From contig NZ_DBMV01000043.1 of NCBI RefSeq assembly GCF_002298975.1, forward strand, positions 1 through 32,845: 32,845 bases of DNA. Reading direction: 5' to 3'. Below, in pieces: positions 24,615 through 32,479 of the stretch; the stretch's first letter is position 1; the number at the start of each line of letters is the position of its first letter. A program made the position numbers and the translations under genes. The DNA comes from Ralstonia sp. UBA689. Lineage in GTDB: Bacteria > Pseudomonadota > Gammaproteobacteria > Burkholderiales > Burkholderiaceae. The notes under the pieces are model-generated. The model was not told where the DNA came from, did no database searches, and saw only the letters and a program-made list of their open reading frames with translations.

Positions 24615-25523
24615 TTAGGCAGCAATCGCCTCACTGGCGGATGCACTTGCCTCGGCATGCGGCTCGTTCAGCACCTGTATCAGCCCCTGCAGGGCTGGCC
24701 CAGCCATGTCGCGGTGCCAGGCGAGCAGGGTGTCGACGCGACCGGGCTTGCCCAACGCATGCACGCTGATTTCCGGCGCATTCGTGTACAGCTCCAGCAC
24801 CGAGCGCGGCACGAGCGCCACCCCGATTCCCGCCGCCGCGCACGCGATGATGGCGTGGTACGAGCCCAGTTCCAGCACGCGCGACGGCACCACGCCGCCG
24901 GCTTGAAACCAGTCGTCGATGAGCTGCCGATAAGCGCAGCCGGGCTCGAAGCCCAGCAGCGTGGGTGTTTGCACATCAGCGGCGCGACGGATAGGCGGAT
25001 GGGCGCGGTGGGCGATGAGCACCAGTTCTTCGGCAAATGCCGGCAGCGTGGTGAGTGCAGTGCGAGGGTTGGCCAGGCAGGCGGTTTCGGCAATGAACGC
25101 GCAATCGACCTCGAAGTTCGATAGCGCCTGGATCGATTGGCGCGTCGTCATCGTCACCAACTCCAGTTGCACGCGTGGCCAGCGCTGGTGCAGGGTAGCG
25201 AGCAGCGCTGGCAGGCGGCTGGCAGCCGTGCTTTCCATGGAGGCGATGCGCAGGCGGCCATGCGGCTCGCGCGGTTGCACGGCTTGGCGGGCCTCGGCGG
25301 CCAGACGGAGGATGTCATCGGCGTAGGTCAGCAGTGTCTGGCCAGCAGGCGTGAGCACCATGCGCTTGCCCTCGCGCACGAACAACTGCACCCCCAGTGA
25401 CGCCTCCAACTGGCGGATGCGCGTGGTCACGTTCGACTGCACGCGATGCAGTTGCTGGGCCGCCCGTGTGACGCCGCCCTCTCGCACGACGGTCCGAAAG
25501 ATATCAAGCGAGGCCAGATCCAT
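24615..25523 (-). CDS. LysR-type transcriptional regulator
   Basis: The 302-residue protein has an N-terminal winged helix-turn-helix (residues 1-60, MDLASLDIFRTVVREGGVTRAAQQLHRVQSNVTTRIRQLE) and a C-terminal periplasmic-binding-like effector domain (about 90-295). The tail (ASASASEAIAA) is low complexity. It is divergent from an MFS transporter gene with only about 110 bp between starts, so it most likely regulates that gene and itself. The effector is unknown. Start ATG at 25523, with a weak GAGA site upstream. The nfeD gene follows after 70 bp on the same strand but is functionally unrelated. Confidence 0.95.
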   Translation of the reverse strand: MDLASLDIFRTVVREGGVTRAAQQLHRVQSNVTTRIRQLEASLGVQLFVREGKRMVLTPAGQTLLTYADDILRLAAEARQAVQPREPHGRLRIASMESTAASRLPALLATLHQRWPRVQLELVTMTTRQSIQALSNFEVDCAFIAETACLANPRTALTTLPAFAEELVLIAHRAHPPIRRAADVQTPTLLGFEPGCAYRQLIDDWFQAGGVVPSRVLELGSYHAIIACAAAGIGVALVPRSVLELYTNAPEISVHALGKPGRVDTLLAWHRDMAGPALQGLIQVLNEPHAEASASASEAIAA

Positions 25524-25526
25524 AAT

Positions 25527-25539
25527 GCATCTCGAATGC
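25527..25539. promoter_or_regulatory. Candidate LysR operator dyad
   Basis: GCAT-N5-ATGC is an interrupted dyad just upstream of the LysR start, in an AT-rich patch unlike the surrounding DNA and about 17 bp upstream of a TATAAT element serving the MFS gene. Position fits a LysR recognition site; the strict T-N11-A form is not clear. Confidence 0.4.
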
Positions 25540-25555
25540 TAATGTATTTGTTCAA

Positions 25556-25561
25556 TATAAT
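25556..25561 (+). promoter_or_regulatory. -10 element of the MFS gene
   Basis: A perfect TATAAT in the divergent LysR/MFS gap. No good -35 hexamer sits 16-18 bp upstream, which is usual for promoters that need a LysR-type activator. Transcription would start near 25568. Confidence 0.55.
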
Positions 25562-25634
25562 TCATTTTTCAGGATGGATGGCGTTGCGTACGATGAAGTG
25601 CCGAATCGTCGATTCCCACATCCGGGCCCTCACC

Positions 25635-26855
25635 ATGCAGCAAGCGCTGTCGTCTCCCTCATCCTCAATGTCTGCCGCGCACGACACGCGTGCCTCCGCC
25701 TGGCGAGTCGCCATTGCCGGCATGGTCGCGCTGTCGGTAGCGATGGGCATCGGCCGCTTCGCCTTCACGCCCATCCTGCCGATGATGCTGCACGACGGCA
25801 GCGTCACGCTTGCGCAGGGGAGTTGGCTGGCCACCGGCAACTACTTCGGCTACTTCGTTGGTGCGCTGGCCTGCATGGCGGTGCGCGGCGACGCGGCGCG
25901 GCTGATCCGCATCGGCCTGGTCGCGACGGTGCTGCTCACGGCAGGTATGGGGCTGCTGCAAGGCCAGCCCGCATGGCTCGCGCTGCGCTTTGCGGCCGGC
26001 ATGGCGAGCGCGCTGGTGTTCGTCTTCACGGCAGGCTGGTGCCTGCACCGGCTGACCGAACTGGGGCACGCAAAGCTGGGCGGCATCATCTTCTGCGGGC
26101 CAGGGCTGGGTATCGCCATTCCGGGGCTGGCTGCCAGCGGCATGGTGGCGCTGGGCTGGCGCGCGACGTCCGCTTGGGTTGCCTTCGGGTTGTTGTCGGC
26201 GGCGTTGGCGGCGGCAGTGTGGTCGACCATCCGCCCGGAACCGCACGCGCATCCGGCGGCGCCCGCAGCGGCGGCATCCGGCACCGCGCCGCGCCTGGAC
26301 GCATCCACCGTCGCCATCACGCTGGCCTACGGTCTGGCTGGCTTCGGCTACATCATCACCGCCACCTTTCTGCCCGTGATTGCGCGCAAGGTGCTGCCGG
26401 AAGGGTCCATCTGGCCCGACCTGTTCTGGCCGATGTTCGGTGTGGGCGTGGCGCTGGGCGCGTTGCTTTCCACGCGGATCAGCCTGGCGCGTGACAACCG
26501 CGCCCTGTTGGCCGCTGCCTATGCAATGCAGGCGGTTGCCGTGGTTGTGAGCATCGTCTGGCCGACGGTGGCAGGGCTGGCGCTCTCCAGCACGTTGCTG
26601 GGGCTGCCGTTTACGGCGATCACGCTGTTCGCCATGCGCGAGGCGCGTCGCCTGTGGCCGCATGCCGTGCCGCGCCTGATGGGCCTGATGACGGCGGCCT
26701 ACGGCATTGGTCAGATCGCCGGTCCGCCGTTGGCCAACCGGTTGTTTGCGACCACGGGCGGTTTCAACGCGTCGCTCGTGGTGGCGGCGACGTCGCTGGT
26801 GGTGGGCGCGGCGATTTTCCTGACGGTCAAGCGCACTGCCCCCATGCGTGCGTAA
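25635..26855 (+). CDS. YbfB/YjiJ-family MFS transporter
   Basis: A 406-residue, 12-helix major facilitator protein. The first helix carries GMVALSVAMGIGRFAFTPILPMM, the signature of the YbfB/YjiJ group, whose substrates are unknown. A loop rich in Ala/Pro/His (about 205-225, RPEPHAHPAAPAAAAS) separates the two six-helix halves. The ATG at 25635 is chosen because the product then starts with a short polar tail before helix 1. In-frame ATGs at 25578 and 25668 are alternatives, and none has a convincing Shine-Dalgarno sequence. Divergent LysR control is likely. Export or uptake cannot be told from sequence. Confidence 0.92.
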   Translation: MQQALSSPSSSMSAAHDTRASAWRVAIAGMVALSVAMGIGRFAFTPILPMMLHDGSVTLAQGSWLATGNYFGYFVGALACMAVRGDAARLIRIGLVATVLLTAGMGLLQGQPAWLALRFAAGMASALVFVFTAGWCLHRLTELGHAKLGGIIFCGPGLGIAIPGLAASGMVALGWRATSAWVAFGLLSAALAAAVWSTIRPEPHAHPAAPAAAASGTAPRLDASTVAITLAYGLAGFGYIITATFLPVIARKVLPEGSIWPDLFWPMFGVGVALGALLSTRISLARDNRALLAAAYAMQAVAVVVSIVWPTVAGLALSSTLLGLPFTAITLFAMREARRLWPHAVPRLMGLMTAAYGIGQIAGPPLANRLFATTGGFNASLVVAATSLVVGAAIFLTVKRTAPMRA

Positions 26856-26929
26856 TAGGCGGCATGCGGGCATGGCCCACGCGATTCGTGCGCACGTTCT
26901 AGAATGCGTCCTCCATTGGAGGAGCCCCC

Positions 26930-27715
26930 ATGTCTTTTGCCCTGCGCCCCGGCGCCGTCGTGCCCGGGGGCCAGATCAGCGAGGCCGAGCGCGCGGTGCG
27001 CGTCGACCTGGCAGCCGCCTATCGACTGGCTGCGCTCAACGGCTGGGATGACCTGATCTACACCCACCTCTCGGCCACCGTTCCCGGCGAGCCGGATCAC
27101 TTCCTCATCAACGCCTTCGGCCTAGCGTTCGACGAAATCACTGCATCCAACCTGGTCAAGATCAACCGCGCCGGCCAGCTCGTCGGCGATTGGCCCGATG
27201 CCGCCACGCGCCCGTCCGTCAACGTGACGGGCTTTGCGCTGCACGCGGCGGTGCATGCCGCGCGCCCCGATGCGCATTGCGTGATCCACCTGCACAACAC
27301 GGCGGGCATTGCCGTGTCGGTGCAGAAGCACGGGTTGCTGCCGCTGTCGCAGCATGCGCTGCGCTTTCACAAACGCATGGCGTATCACGATTACGAGGGG
27401 CTGGCCTTTACGCCGGCAGAGGGCGCGCGTTTGACCGAATCCCTTGGTCAGCGCTTCGCCATGCTGCTGCGCAACCACGGCACGCTCACCGTTGGCCGCA
27501 CCGTGGCCGAGGCGCACGTGCTGATGGCCACGCTCGTCAAGGCATGCGAGATCCAGATCCAGGCGCTGACTGGTGGTGAGGTCATTTCGCCCGCACCGCA
27601 AGTGGCCGATCGCGCTGCCGGTCAACTCGAAGACGGCGGCGCCATCGAGGGCGTGATGGAGTGGCCAGCCCTGTTGCGCAAACTGGATAGAATTGACGCG
27701 TCCTATCGAGCCTGA
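26930..27715 (+). CDS. Class II aldolase/adducin-fold protein
   Basis: The 261-residue protein has the class II aldolase fold: LAAAYRLAALNGWDDLIYTHLSATVPG, then the metal-binding His120 and His122 (CVIHLHNTAG) and His183 (LLRNHGTLTVG). In L-fuculose-1-phosphate aldolase the catalytic Glu73 lies four residues before a conserved His (SSEWRFH). Here the same place reads VTGFALH with Gly. The zinc site looks intact but the catalytic acid seems absent, so an aldol reaction is doubtful and an adducin-like or decarboxylase-type role is possible. The ATG at 26930 has a GGAGGAG site. It heads a same-strand series with a tautomerase (17 bp later) and a threonine aldolase. Confidence 0.9.
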   Translation: MSFALRPGAVVPGGQISEAERAVRVDLAAAYRLAALNGWDDLIYTHLSATVPGEPDHFLINAFGLAFDEITASNLVKINRAGQLVGDWPDAATRPSVNVTGFALHAAVHAARPDAHCVIHLHNTAGIAVSVQKHGLLPLSQHALRFHKRMAYHDYEGLAFTPAEGARLTESLGQRFAMLLRNHGTLTVGRTVAEAHVLMATLVKACEIQIQALTGGEVISPAPQVADRAAGQLEDGGAIEGVMEWPALLRKLDRIDASYRA

Positions 27716-27732
27716 TTGAACACGGAGACACC

Positions 27733-27921
27733 ATGCCGACTTTCCATATCGAGATGTTCGAGGGCCGTACCGTCGAGCAGAAGAAGAAGTTCGTCGAAGA
27801 AATCACCCGCGTCACGTGCGAGACCCTGGGCTGTGCGCCTGGCGCGGTCGACATCATCATCAGCGACGTCAAGCGCGAGAACTGGGCGACCGGCGGCGTG
27901 CTCTGGTCCGAACAGAAGTAA
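27733..27921 (+). CDS. 4-oxalocrotonate tautomerase-family protein
   Basis: A 62-residue member of the 4-OT family. Pro2 becomes the N-terminal catalytic proline after Met removal. EMFEGRTVEQKKKFVEEIT keeps the arginine of the GR motif near position 12, and VDIIISDVKRENWATGG matches the C-terminal half. The family tautomerises 2-hydroxy-2,4-dienedioates; small stand-alone members are often of unknown substrate and form hexamers. GGAGAC precedes the ATG. It follows the aldolase-fold gene by 17 bp and precedes the threonine aldolase by 33 bp. No catechol meta-cleavage genes are nearby. Confidence 0.93.
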   Translation: MPTFHIEMFEGRTVEQKKKFVEEITRVTCETLGCAPGAVDIIISDVKRENWATGGVLWSEQK

Positions 27922-27954
27922 CGCGTCTTCCCCAAAACTTTCCGACGGCCCGCC

Positions 27955-29001
27955 ATGCAGCCCATGCAGCATTTCGCCTCCGACAACTACGCGGGCTTCT
28001 GCCCGGAATCGCTGAAGTATTTTCTGGAAGCCAACGGCAGCGGCCACGAGCCTGCCTATGGCGACGATTCCTGGACGCAGCGCGTGTGCGATCGCATCCG
28101 TGACTTGTTCGAGACGGACTGCGAAGTCTTCTTCGTCTTCAACGGCACGGCGGCCAACTCGCTGGCGCTGTCCGCGCTGTGCCAGTCGTACCACTCCGTC
28201 ATCTGCCATGAGCTGGCGCACATTGAGACGGACGAGTGCGGCGGCCCGGAGTTCTTCTCCAACGGCTCCAAGCTGCTGACCGCCAAGGGCGAGAACGGCA
28301 AGCTCACGCCCGACGCGGTGGAAGCGCTGGTCACGCGCCGCTCCGATATCCATTACCCCAAGCCCAAGGTCGTCTCGCTCACGCAGTCGACCGAGGTGGG
28401 CACCGTCTACACGGTGGACGAGGTGCGCGCGATTGCCGCCATTGCCAAGCGCCGCCAGTTGCGCGTGCATATGGATGGCGCGCGCTTTGCCAACGCGGTG
28501 GCGTCGCTGGGCGTGCATCCGTCGGAGATCACCTGGCGCGCGGGCGTGGATGTGTTGTGCTTTGGCGGCACGAAGAATGGCCTGCCGGTGGGCGAGGCGG
28601 TGGTGTTCTTCGATCGTCGCCTGGCGGAAGACTTTGCCTATCGCGTCAAGCAGGCCGGGCAACTGGCCTCGAAGATGCGTTTCATCTCTGCGCCGTGGCT
28701 GGGCTTGCTGGAGCATGGTGTGTGGCTGCGCAACGCGCGTCATGCCAATGCGATGGCGCAACTGCTGCACGCGCGTATTGCCGATGTGCCGGGCGTGCGC
28801 ATCATGTTCCCGACCGAATCGAATGCCGTGTTCGCCGAGTTGCCTTTGCCCGCCATCGAGGTGCTGCACGCGCGCGGCTGGCGCTTCTACACCTTCATCG
28901 GTGCGGGCGGCTGCCGTTTCATGTGCGCGTGGGACTTGCAGCCCGAAACCGTCGAGGCGTTCGCCGCTGATATTCGTCTGGCCTGCGAGCAATCGGCCTG
29001 A
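27955..29001 (+). CDS. ltaE: Low-specificity threonine aldolase / beta-eliminating lyase
   Basis: A 348-residue PLP enzyme of fold type I that splits L-threonine or L-allo-threonine to glycine and acetaldehyde. The PLP-binding Lys207 sits in CFGGTKNGLPVG, Asp174 in VHMDGARFANA binds the pyridine nitrogen, and FNGTAANSLAL contacts the phosphate. The start is the ATG at 27955; a second in-frame ATG at 27964 could also serve, and no strong Shine-Dalgarno sequence is visible. It is followed after 21 bp by a Nudix gene. Exact stereospecificity cannot be read from sequence. Confidence 0.94.
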   Translation: MQPMQHFASDNYAGFCPESLKYFLEANGSGHEPAYGDDSWTQRVCDRIRDLFETDCEVFFVFNGTAANSLALSALCQSYHSVICHELAHIETDECGGPEFFSNGSKLLTAKGENGKLTPDAVEALVTRRSDIHYPKPKVVSLTQSTEVGTVYTVDEVRAIAAIAKRRQLRVHMDGARFANAVASLGVHPSEITWRAGVDVLCFGGTKNGLPVGEAVVFFDRRLAEDFAYRVKQAGQLASKMRFISAPWLGLLEHGVWLRNARHANAMAQLLHARIADVPGVRIMFPTESNAVFAELPLPAIEVLHARGWRFYTFIGAGGCRFMCAWDLQPETVEAFAADIRLACEQSA

Positions 29002-29022
29002 TCCAACCCCAATCTCATCACC

Positions 29023-29604
29023 ATGAGCTTCGACTACCGCTTCTGCCCGCAATGCGCCACGCCGCTCGTCGAGCAGCACAACGCCGGACGGTTGCGCATT
29101 GCGTGCCCGACGCCGGATTGCGGCTTTGTCCACTGGAATAACCCGTTGCCCGTGCTGGCGGCGGTGGTTGAGTATCGCGGGCAGATGTTCCTGGCACGCA
29201 ATGCGCTGTGGCCCGAGGGCATGTTCGCGCTCGTCACCGGTTTTCTGGAGCGCGATGAGACGCCCGAAGAGGGCATCGCGCGCGAACTGAAGGAAGAGAC
29301 CAACCTCGATGCGCGGGCCATCTCGCTGATCGGCGTGTACGAGTTCATCCGCAAGAACGAACTGATCATCGCTTACCACGTGGTGGCCGATGGTGAGATC
29401 GCGCTGTCGGAAGAGCTGGTCGAGTATCGCCTGTTGCCGTTCGAGAGGGTGCGCCCGTGGACGGCAGGCACCGGCTATGCTGTGGCCGATTTTCTGACGG
29501 CGCGCGGCTTGCCCGTCAGTTATATCGACATTCGCACCGGAGAGCCGGCCGAGCCGGCACCGCGCCAATGGCAGCCTGCGCGCCTCGTTACAATAGCGGA
29601 ATGA
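29023..29604 (+). CDS. Nudix hydrolase with zinc ribbon
   Basis: The 193-residue protein begins with a zinc ribbon (CPQC at about 8-11 and CPTPDC at about 28-33), like NADH pyrophosphatase NudC. A Nudix domain follows. Its box reads GFLERDETPEEGIARELKEETNL, with all catalytic Glu and Arg residues but Asn instead of the usual Gly near the end. The N-terminal NudC domain and the NudC SQPWPFPxS motif are not seen, so the substrate may differ. The ATG is at 29023, 21 bp after the threonine aldolase. The stop lies 47 bp before tusA. Confidence 0.92.
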   Translation: MSFDYRFCPQCATPLVEQHNAGRLRIACPTPDCGFVHWNNPLPVLAAVVEYRGQMFLARNALWPEGMFALVTGFLERDETPEEGIARELKEETNLDARAISLIGVYEFIRKNELIIAYHVVADGEIALSEELVEYRLLPFERVRPWTAGTGYAVADFLTARGLPVSYIDIRTGEPAEPAPRQWQPARLVTIAE

Positions 29605-29651
29605 ATGACGCGAGCCGCATCACGCTGCTCGCCTGCACCTCAGAGGAAGAC

Positions 29652-29879
29652 ATGGAGTTCCAGAAGGAAATCGACGCACGCGGCCTGAACTGCCCGCTGC
29701 CCATCCTGCGCACGAAGAAGGCGCTTGCCGATATGCAGAGCGGCGAAGTGCTCAAGATCGTCGCCACCGATCCCGGCGCCACGCGCGACTTCCAGGCATT
29801 CGCCAAGCAGACCGGCAACGAACTGCTGGAGCACAGCGAGCACGACAAGGTTTTTACGTTCTACATGCGCCGCCGCTGA
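29652..29879 (+). CDS. tusA: TusA-type sulfur carrier protein
   Basis: A 75-residue sulfurtransferase of the TusA/SirA family. The persulfide-carrying Cys is in LNCPLPILRTKKAL, followed by the conserved GEVLKIVATDPGATRDFQAFAKQTGN. TusA relays sulfur for tRNA thiolation and other pathways. The ATG at 29652 is chosen because GAGGA lies five bases upstream. An upstream in-frame ATG at 29601, which overlaps the Nudix stop (ATGA), would add 17 non-conserved residues. That overlap still suggests cotranscription. The gene ends at a perfect terminator shared with sorB. Whether it serves the neighbouring sulfite oxidation is unknown. Confidence 0.95.
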   Translation: MEFQKEIDARGLNCPLPILRTKKALADMQSGEVLKIVATDPGATRDFQAFAKQTGNELLEHSEHDKVFTFYMRRR

Positions 29880-29977
29880 GAACCGACTCACAATTCTGCT
29901 GCGCTTCTCGAACCAACCTCGGGCCGCTCGCTACGGATTGTGAGCGGGTTCTGAGTATTCGGGGCATTCAAGACACG

Positions 29978-30012
29978 CGGGGCGATCCGGGTTGGCCGGA
30001 TCGCCCCGTTGT
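29978..30012. terminator. Bidirectional terminator between tusA and sorB
   Basis: A perfect 13-bp stem, CGGGGCGATCCGG/CCGGATCGCCCCG with a GTTGG loop, followed by TTGTCATTT on the plus strand. It sits about 98 bp after tusA and directly abuts the sorB stop. Confidence 0.8.
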
Positions 30013-30362
30013 CATTTCGTCGGGGCGGATTGGGCTTGCGTGCGCTCAGCGCCGTAGGTCTTCACCAGGTAATCGACCATCGCCGGAATATCCTTCTCTG
30101 GAAACGGCGCGCCAAACGGCACCTTCATCTTCTTGACGGTGGCTTCCCAGTAGCTGCGCGGCAGCGCGGGGGGCTGGGTCTGCACGTACTGCGCGGCGTG
30201 GCAGATCATGCAGTTCTGCAGCACGAGCCGGTAGCCCGGCAGGTCGCTTGGCTTGTACTGGGCGGTTTCGGGCGGCAAGGTGATATCCAGCGCGTGTGCG
30301 GCCGTTGCGCCGAACAGTGTTGCCAGTGCGAGACCAATGCGCAGCGTTCTGTGATCGAACAT
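30012..30362 (-). CDS. sorB: SorB-like cytochrome c subunit of sulfite dehydrogenase
   Basis: A 116-residue periplasmic cytochrome. A signal peptide (to about residue 24) is followed by a single haem-binding CMICH (51-55), with a Met in VKKMKVPFG as the probable sixth ligand. In the SorAB complex it accepts electrons from SorA. The ATG at 30362 has GAGGAGG six bases upstream. It begins 10 bp after the sorA stop, so the two are one operon. The pairing with a SorA homologue supports the assignment over a general cytochrome c. Confidence 0.88.
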   Translation of the reverse strand: MFDHRTLRIGLALATLFGATAAHALDITLPPETAQYKPSDLPGYRLVLQNCMICHAAQYVQTQPPALPRSYWEATVKKMKVPFGAPFPEKDIPAMVDYLVKTYGAERTQAQSAPTK

Positions 30363-30372
30363 GTCGGCCTCC

Positions 30373-31623
30373 TCACGCAACGATCACGCGCGTGGTTTCC
30401 ACCACGTTGCGCATATAGCCCGGCGGGTTCCACAGCGCAGTCATTGGCTGGCTCTGGCCGATGCGGTTGACTGCGCGGACCTTCAGTTCATAGGTGCCGC
30501 GCCGGGTCGGATGGAACGGCGCACGCCATTCACGGAACGAGTATCTGCCTAGGTCTTCGCCCAGTTGCGCTTCGGTCCACGTGCGGCCGCCATCGGCGGA
30601 GAACGCAACCTCGGTGATGCCGTAGCCGCCGTCGAATGCGATGCCGCGCACGATGTGCTCGCGCCCGGCGGAAACGGTGGCGCCATCGGCCAGGCTGGTG
30701 ATGAACGAGCGCACGTTGAAGCGGCCGATCGGTACCGTCTTTGCCGGTGCGGTGCCGGGCGCCACGCAGGCGCAGGGGTTGTCGGGAATGCGGTAGGCCG
30801 TGCGCATCCAGAATCCGTCGAAAGGTTTGTCGACGACCTGGATGCTGGTGAGATGCTTGACCCAATACGTGCCATAGTGGCCCGGCACGATCAGGCGGAT
30901 CGGGTAGCCATTGAGCATCGGCAGATCGGCGCCGTTCATGGCCCAGGCGATCATCACTTCGCCGTCGAGCGCGTGGTCGATCTCCAGGGCCTTGATGAAG
31001 TCCGGGCTTTTAGCGTCGGCCAGTGGAGGATGGTCTAGGCCATCGAATACCACCTGCACGCTGCCCGCGCGTACGCCCGCCTTGTCGAGCACCTGCTTGA
31101 GCGCTACGCCGGTCCAGCGCGCATTGCCCATTGCGCCGTTGGAAAGCTGCCCGCCGCCCACACGCGGCTGGAAGTGGCCACGCCCGTTGCCCGAGCACTG
31201 GTTGACGGCCACAATCTCGCGCGGCTCGCCCAGCGCCTTCAGGTCCTCCAGCGACAGGTCGAGCGGCGTGTTGACGTTACCGCCCACCTGAAGGCGATAC
31301 GTTGCGGGGTCGATTGAGGTGGGAATGCCGGCCCAGTGGTAGCGCACGAAGAAGGCATCGTTGGGCGTGATGGTGCCGTCGTTGAACACCGCAAACGGCG
31401 TTTCCAACTGCGGCGGACGGCTCGTGAGCAGGATCAGGGGGCGCTTTTGCGGGAAGGTCACCAGCTCGCGCGCGCCGTTGTCGAAGGGTAACGTCACGCC
31501 CCTTGCAGTGGCGGCCAGCGCGGTCAGTGCTGGGTGGCCGAGCGCGGCGCCCGCGCCAAGTGTGCCGAGTGCCCTGAGTACCCCGCGCCGCGTGGCGCGT
31601 TGCTGCGGATCATCGGGATGCAT
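30373..31623 (-). CDS. sorA: SorA-like molybdenum sulfite dehydrogenase
   Basis: The 416-residue periplasmic enzyme oxidises sulfite to sulfate. A Tat signal with twin arginines (TRRGVLRALGTLGAGAALG, about 11-29) fits export with bound molybdenum cofactor. The sulfite-oxidase core carries the molybdenum-binding Cys143 in NQCSGNGRGHF. The C-terminal Mo-co dimerisation domain ends GTYELKVRAVNRIGQSQ ... WNPPGYMRNVVETTRV. The ATG at 31623 has AAGGAG eight bases upstream. sorB follows directly. In relatives of this enzyme the electrons go to a cytochrome c, matching the operon. Confidence 0.94.
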   Translation of the reverse strand: MHPDDPQQRATRRGVLRALGTLGAGAALGHPALTALAATARGVTLPFDNGARELVTFPQKRPLILLTSRPPQLETPFAVFNDGTITPNDAFFVRYHWAGIPTSIDPATYRLQVGGNVNTPLDLSLEDLKALGEPREIVAVNQCSGNGRGHFQPRVGGGQLSNGAMGNARWTGVALKQVLDKAGVRAGSVQVVFDGLDHPPLADAKSPDFIKALEIDHALDGEVMIAWAMNGADLPMLNGYPIRLIVPGHYGTYWVKHLTSIQVVDKPFDGFWMRTAYRIPDNPCACVAPGTAPAKTVPIGRFNVRSFITSLADGATVSAGREHIVRGIAFDGGYGITEVAFSADGGRTWTEAQLGEDLGRYSFREWRAPFHPTRRGTYELKVRAVNRIGQSQPMTALWNPPGYMRNVVETTRVIVA

Positions 31624-31652
31624 GCTGTCGTCTCCTTGGAGTCCCTCACGGT

Positions 31653-31681
31653 ATCCAAGGACATGATGGCAGATGTGTCAA
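31653..31681 (-). promoter_or_regulatory. Candidate sorAB promoter
   Basis: On the minus strand a perfect TTGACA (31681-31676) is followed after 17 bp by TTGGAT (31658-31653), three of six -10 bases. A sigma factor other than sigma-70 could also read it. It lies about 30 bp before sorA. Confidence 0.35.
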
Positions 31682-31703
31682 TCAGGATTGTCGGTGGTGC
31701 GGA

Positions 31704-31730
31704 TGGTGCGCCGCAATGTTGAGCGCACCA
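31704..31730 (-). terminator. Hairpin after the LysE gene
   Basis: A perfect 8-bp stem TGGTGCGC/GCGCACCA with an 11-nt loop lies about 9 bp after the stop of the LysE gene. No U tract follows. It also lies in the sorA upstream region. Confidence 0.4.
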
Positions 31731-31739
31731 GCGGCGGCA

Positions 31740-32372
31740 CTACTTGCGCGCTTCCATCGCCATGCGCAGCGCCAGGCCGGTCAGCACCGAGCCCATCAGG
31801 TAGCGCTGGATTGACAGCCAGCTCGGCTTGCGCGAGAGGAATGTGGCAATGCTGCCCGCCGTCGAGGCGATCATCGAGTTGACGGTGACGCTGACGCAGA
31901 TTTGCGTGATGCCGAGGCACACCGACTGCACCAGCACGCTGCCGTGCGACGGCTCGATGAACTGCGGCAGCAGCGACAGGTAGAGCACCGCCACTTTCGG
32001 ATTGAGCAAGCTGGTCAACAGCCCCATCGAATACAGCTTGCGAGGGCTATCCACCGGCAGCTCGCGCAACTGGAACGGCGCGCGTCCGCCCGGGCGCACG
32101 GCCTGCCAGGCGAGATACAGCAGATAGATCGCGCCGCCAAAACGCAGTGCATCGTACGCAAACGGCACCGCCATCAGCAGCGCCGTGATGCCGAATGCAG
32201 CGCACAGCATGTAGAACACGAACCCCGTGGCGATGCCCGCCAGCGACACCAGCCCTGCATTGCGCCCCTGGCAAATCGAACGCGAGATCAAGTAGACCAT
32301 GTTCGGGCCGGGCGTGAGCACCATGCCGAGCGCGACCAGGGCAAAGGTGAGCAGGGTGGTGATGGTGGGCAT
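31740..32372 (-). CDS. LysE/RhtB family amino-acid exporter
   Basis: A 210-residue inner-membrane protein with five to six helices. The LysE-family N-terminus ALVALGMVLTPGPNMVYLISRSICQGRNAGLVSLAGIATG contains the TPGPN motif. It also has LLNPKVAVLYLSLLPQFI, a second family motif. The family exports amino acids or related small molecules by proton antiport; the substrate is unknown. The ATG at 32372 has a weak Shine-Dalgarno sequence. It is divergent from the last gene of the window, with 355 bp between them. Confidence 0.95.
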   Translation of the reverse strand: MPTITTLLTFALVALGMVLTPGPNMVYLISRSICQGRNAGLVSLAGIATGFVFYMLCAAFGITALLMAVPFAYDALRFGGAIYLLYLAWQAVRPGGRAPFQLRELPVDSPRKLYSMGLLTSLLNPKVAVLYLSLLPQFIEPSHGSVLVQSVCLGITQICVSVTVNSMIASTAGSIATFLSRKPSWLSIQRYLMGSVLTGLALRMAMEARK

Positions 32373-32433
32373 GGTAGTGACGCCTGCGAGCGGAGACGAT
32401 GAGCCTGCAGGCTAGCACCCGCTAGCAATTGGC

Positions 32434-32479
32434 CGACAGATACAGAACTTCAGAAATTTGGCGGATTCTGTATCGGTCG
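32434..32479. repeat. Inverted repeat in the LysE / exported-protein gap
   Basis: The left arm CGACAGATACAGAA (32434-32447) and right arm TTCTGTATCGGTCG (32466-32479) are complementary at 13 of 14 bases across an 18-bp spacer, with centres 32 bp apart (three helical turns). The gap 32373-32727 also holds GCCTGCAGGC (32403-32412) and two GCTAGC palindromes 10 bp apart (32411, 32421). I see no RNA gene and no clear -10/-35 pair. Confidence 0.7.

Noticed and set aside
27703..29568. A 621-codon minus-strand frame
   Set aside because: It lies opposite the tautomerase, threonine aldolase and Nudix genes, all of which have clear motifs and starts. High GC leaves such antisense frames open.
29601..29651. 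N-terminal extension of TusA from the ATG that overlaps the Nudix stop
   Set aside because: The ATG at 29652 has a much better ribosome-binding site and matches the normal TusA N-terminus. The extra 17 residues are not typical of the family.
29887..29944. CTCACAAT ... ATTGTGAG inverted repeat, with a lac-operator-like ATTGTGAGCGG
   Set aside because: The arms are 8 bp and 42 bp apart, located between convergent gene ends. There is no lac-type gene, so chance similarity is likely.
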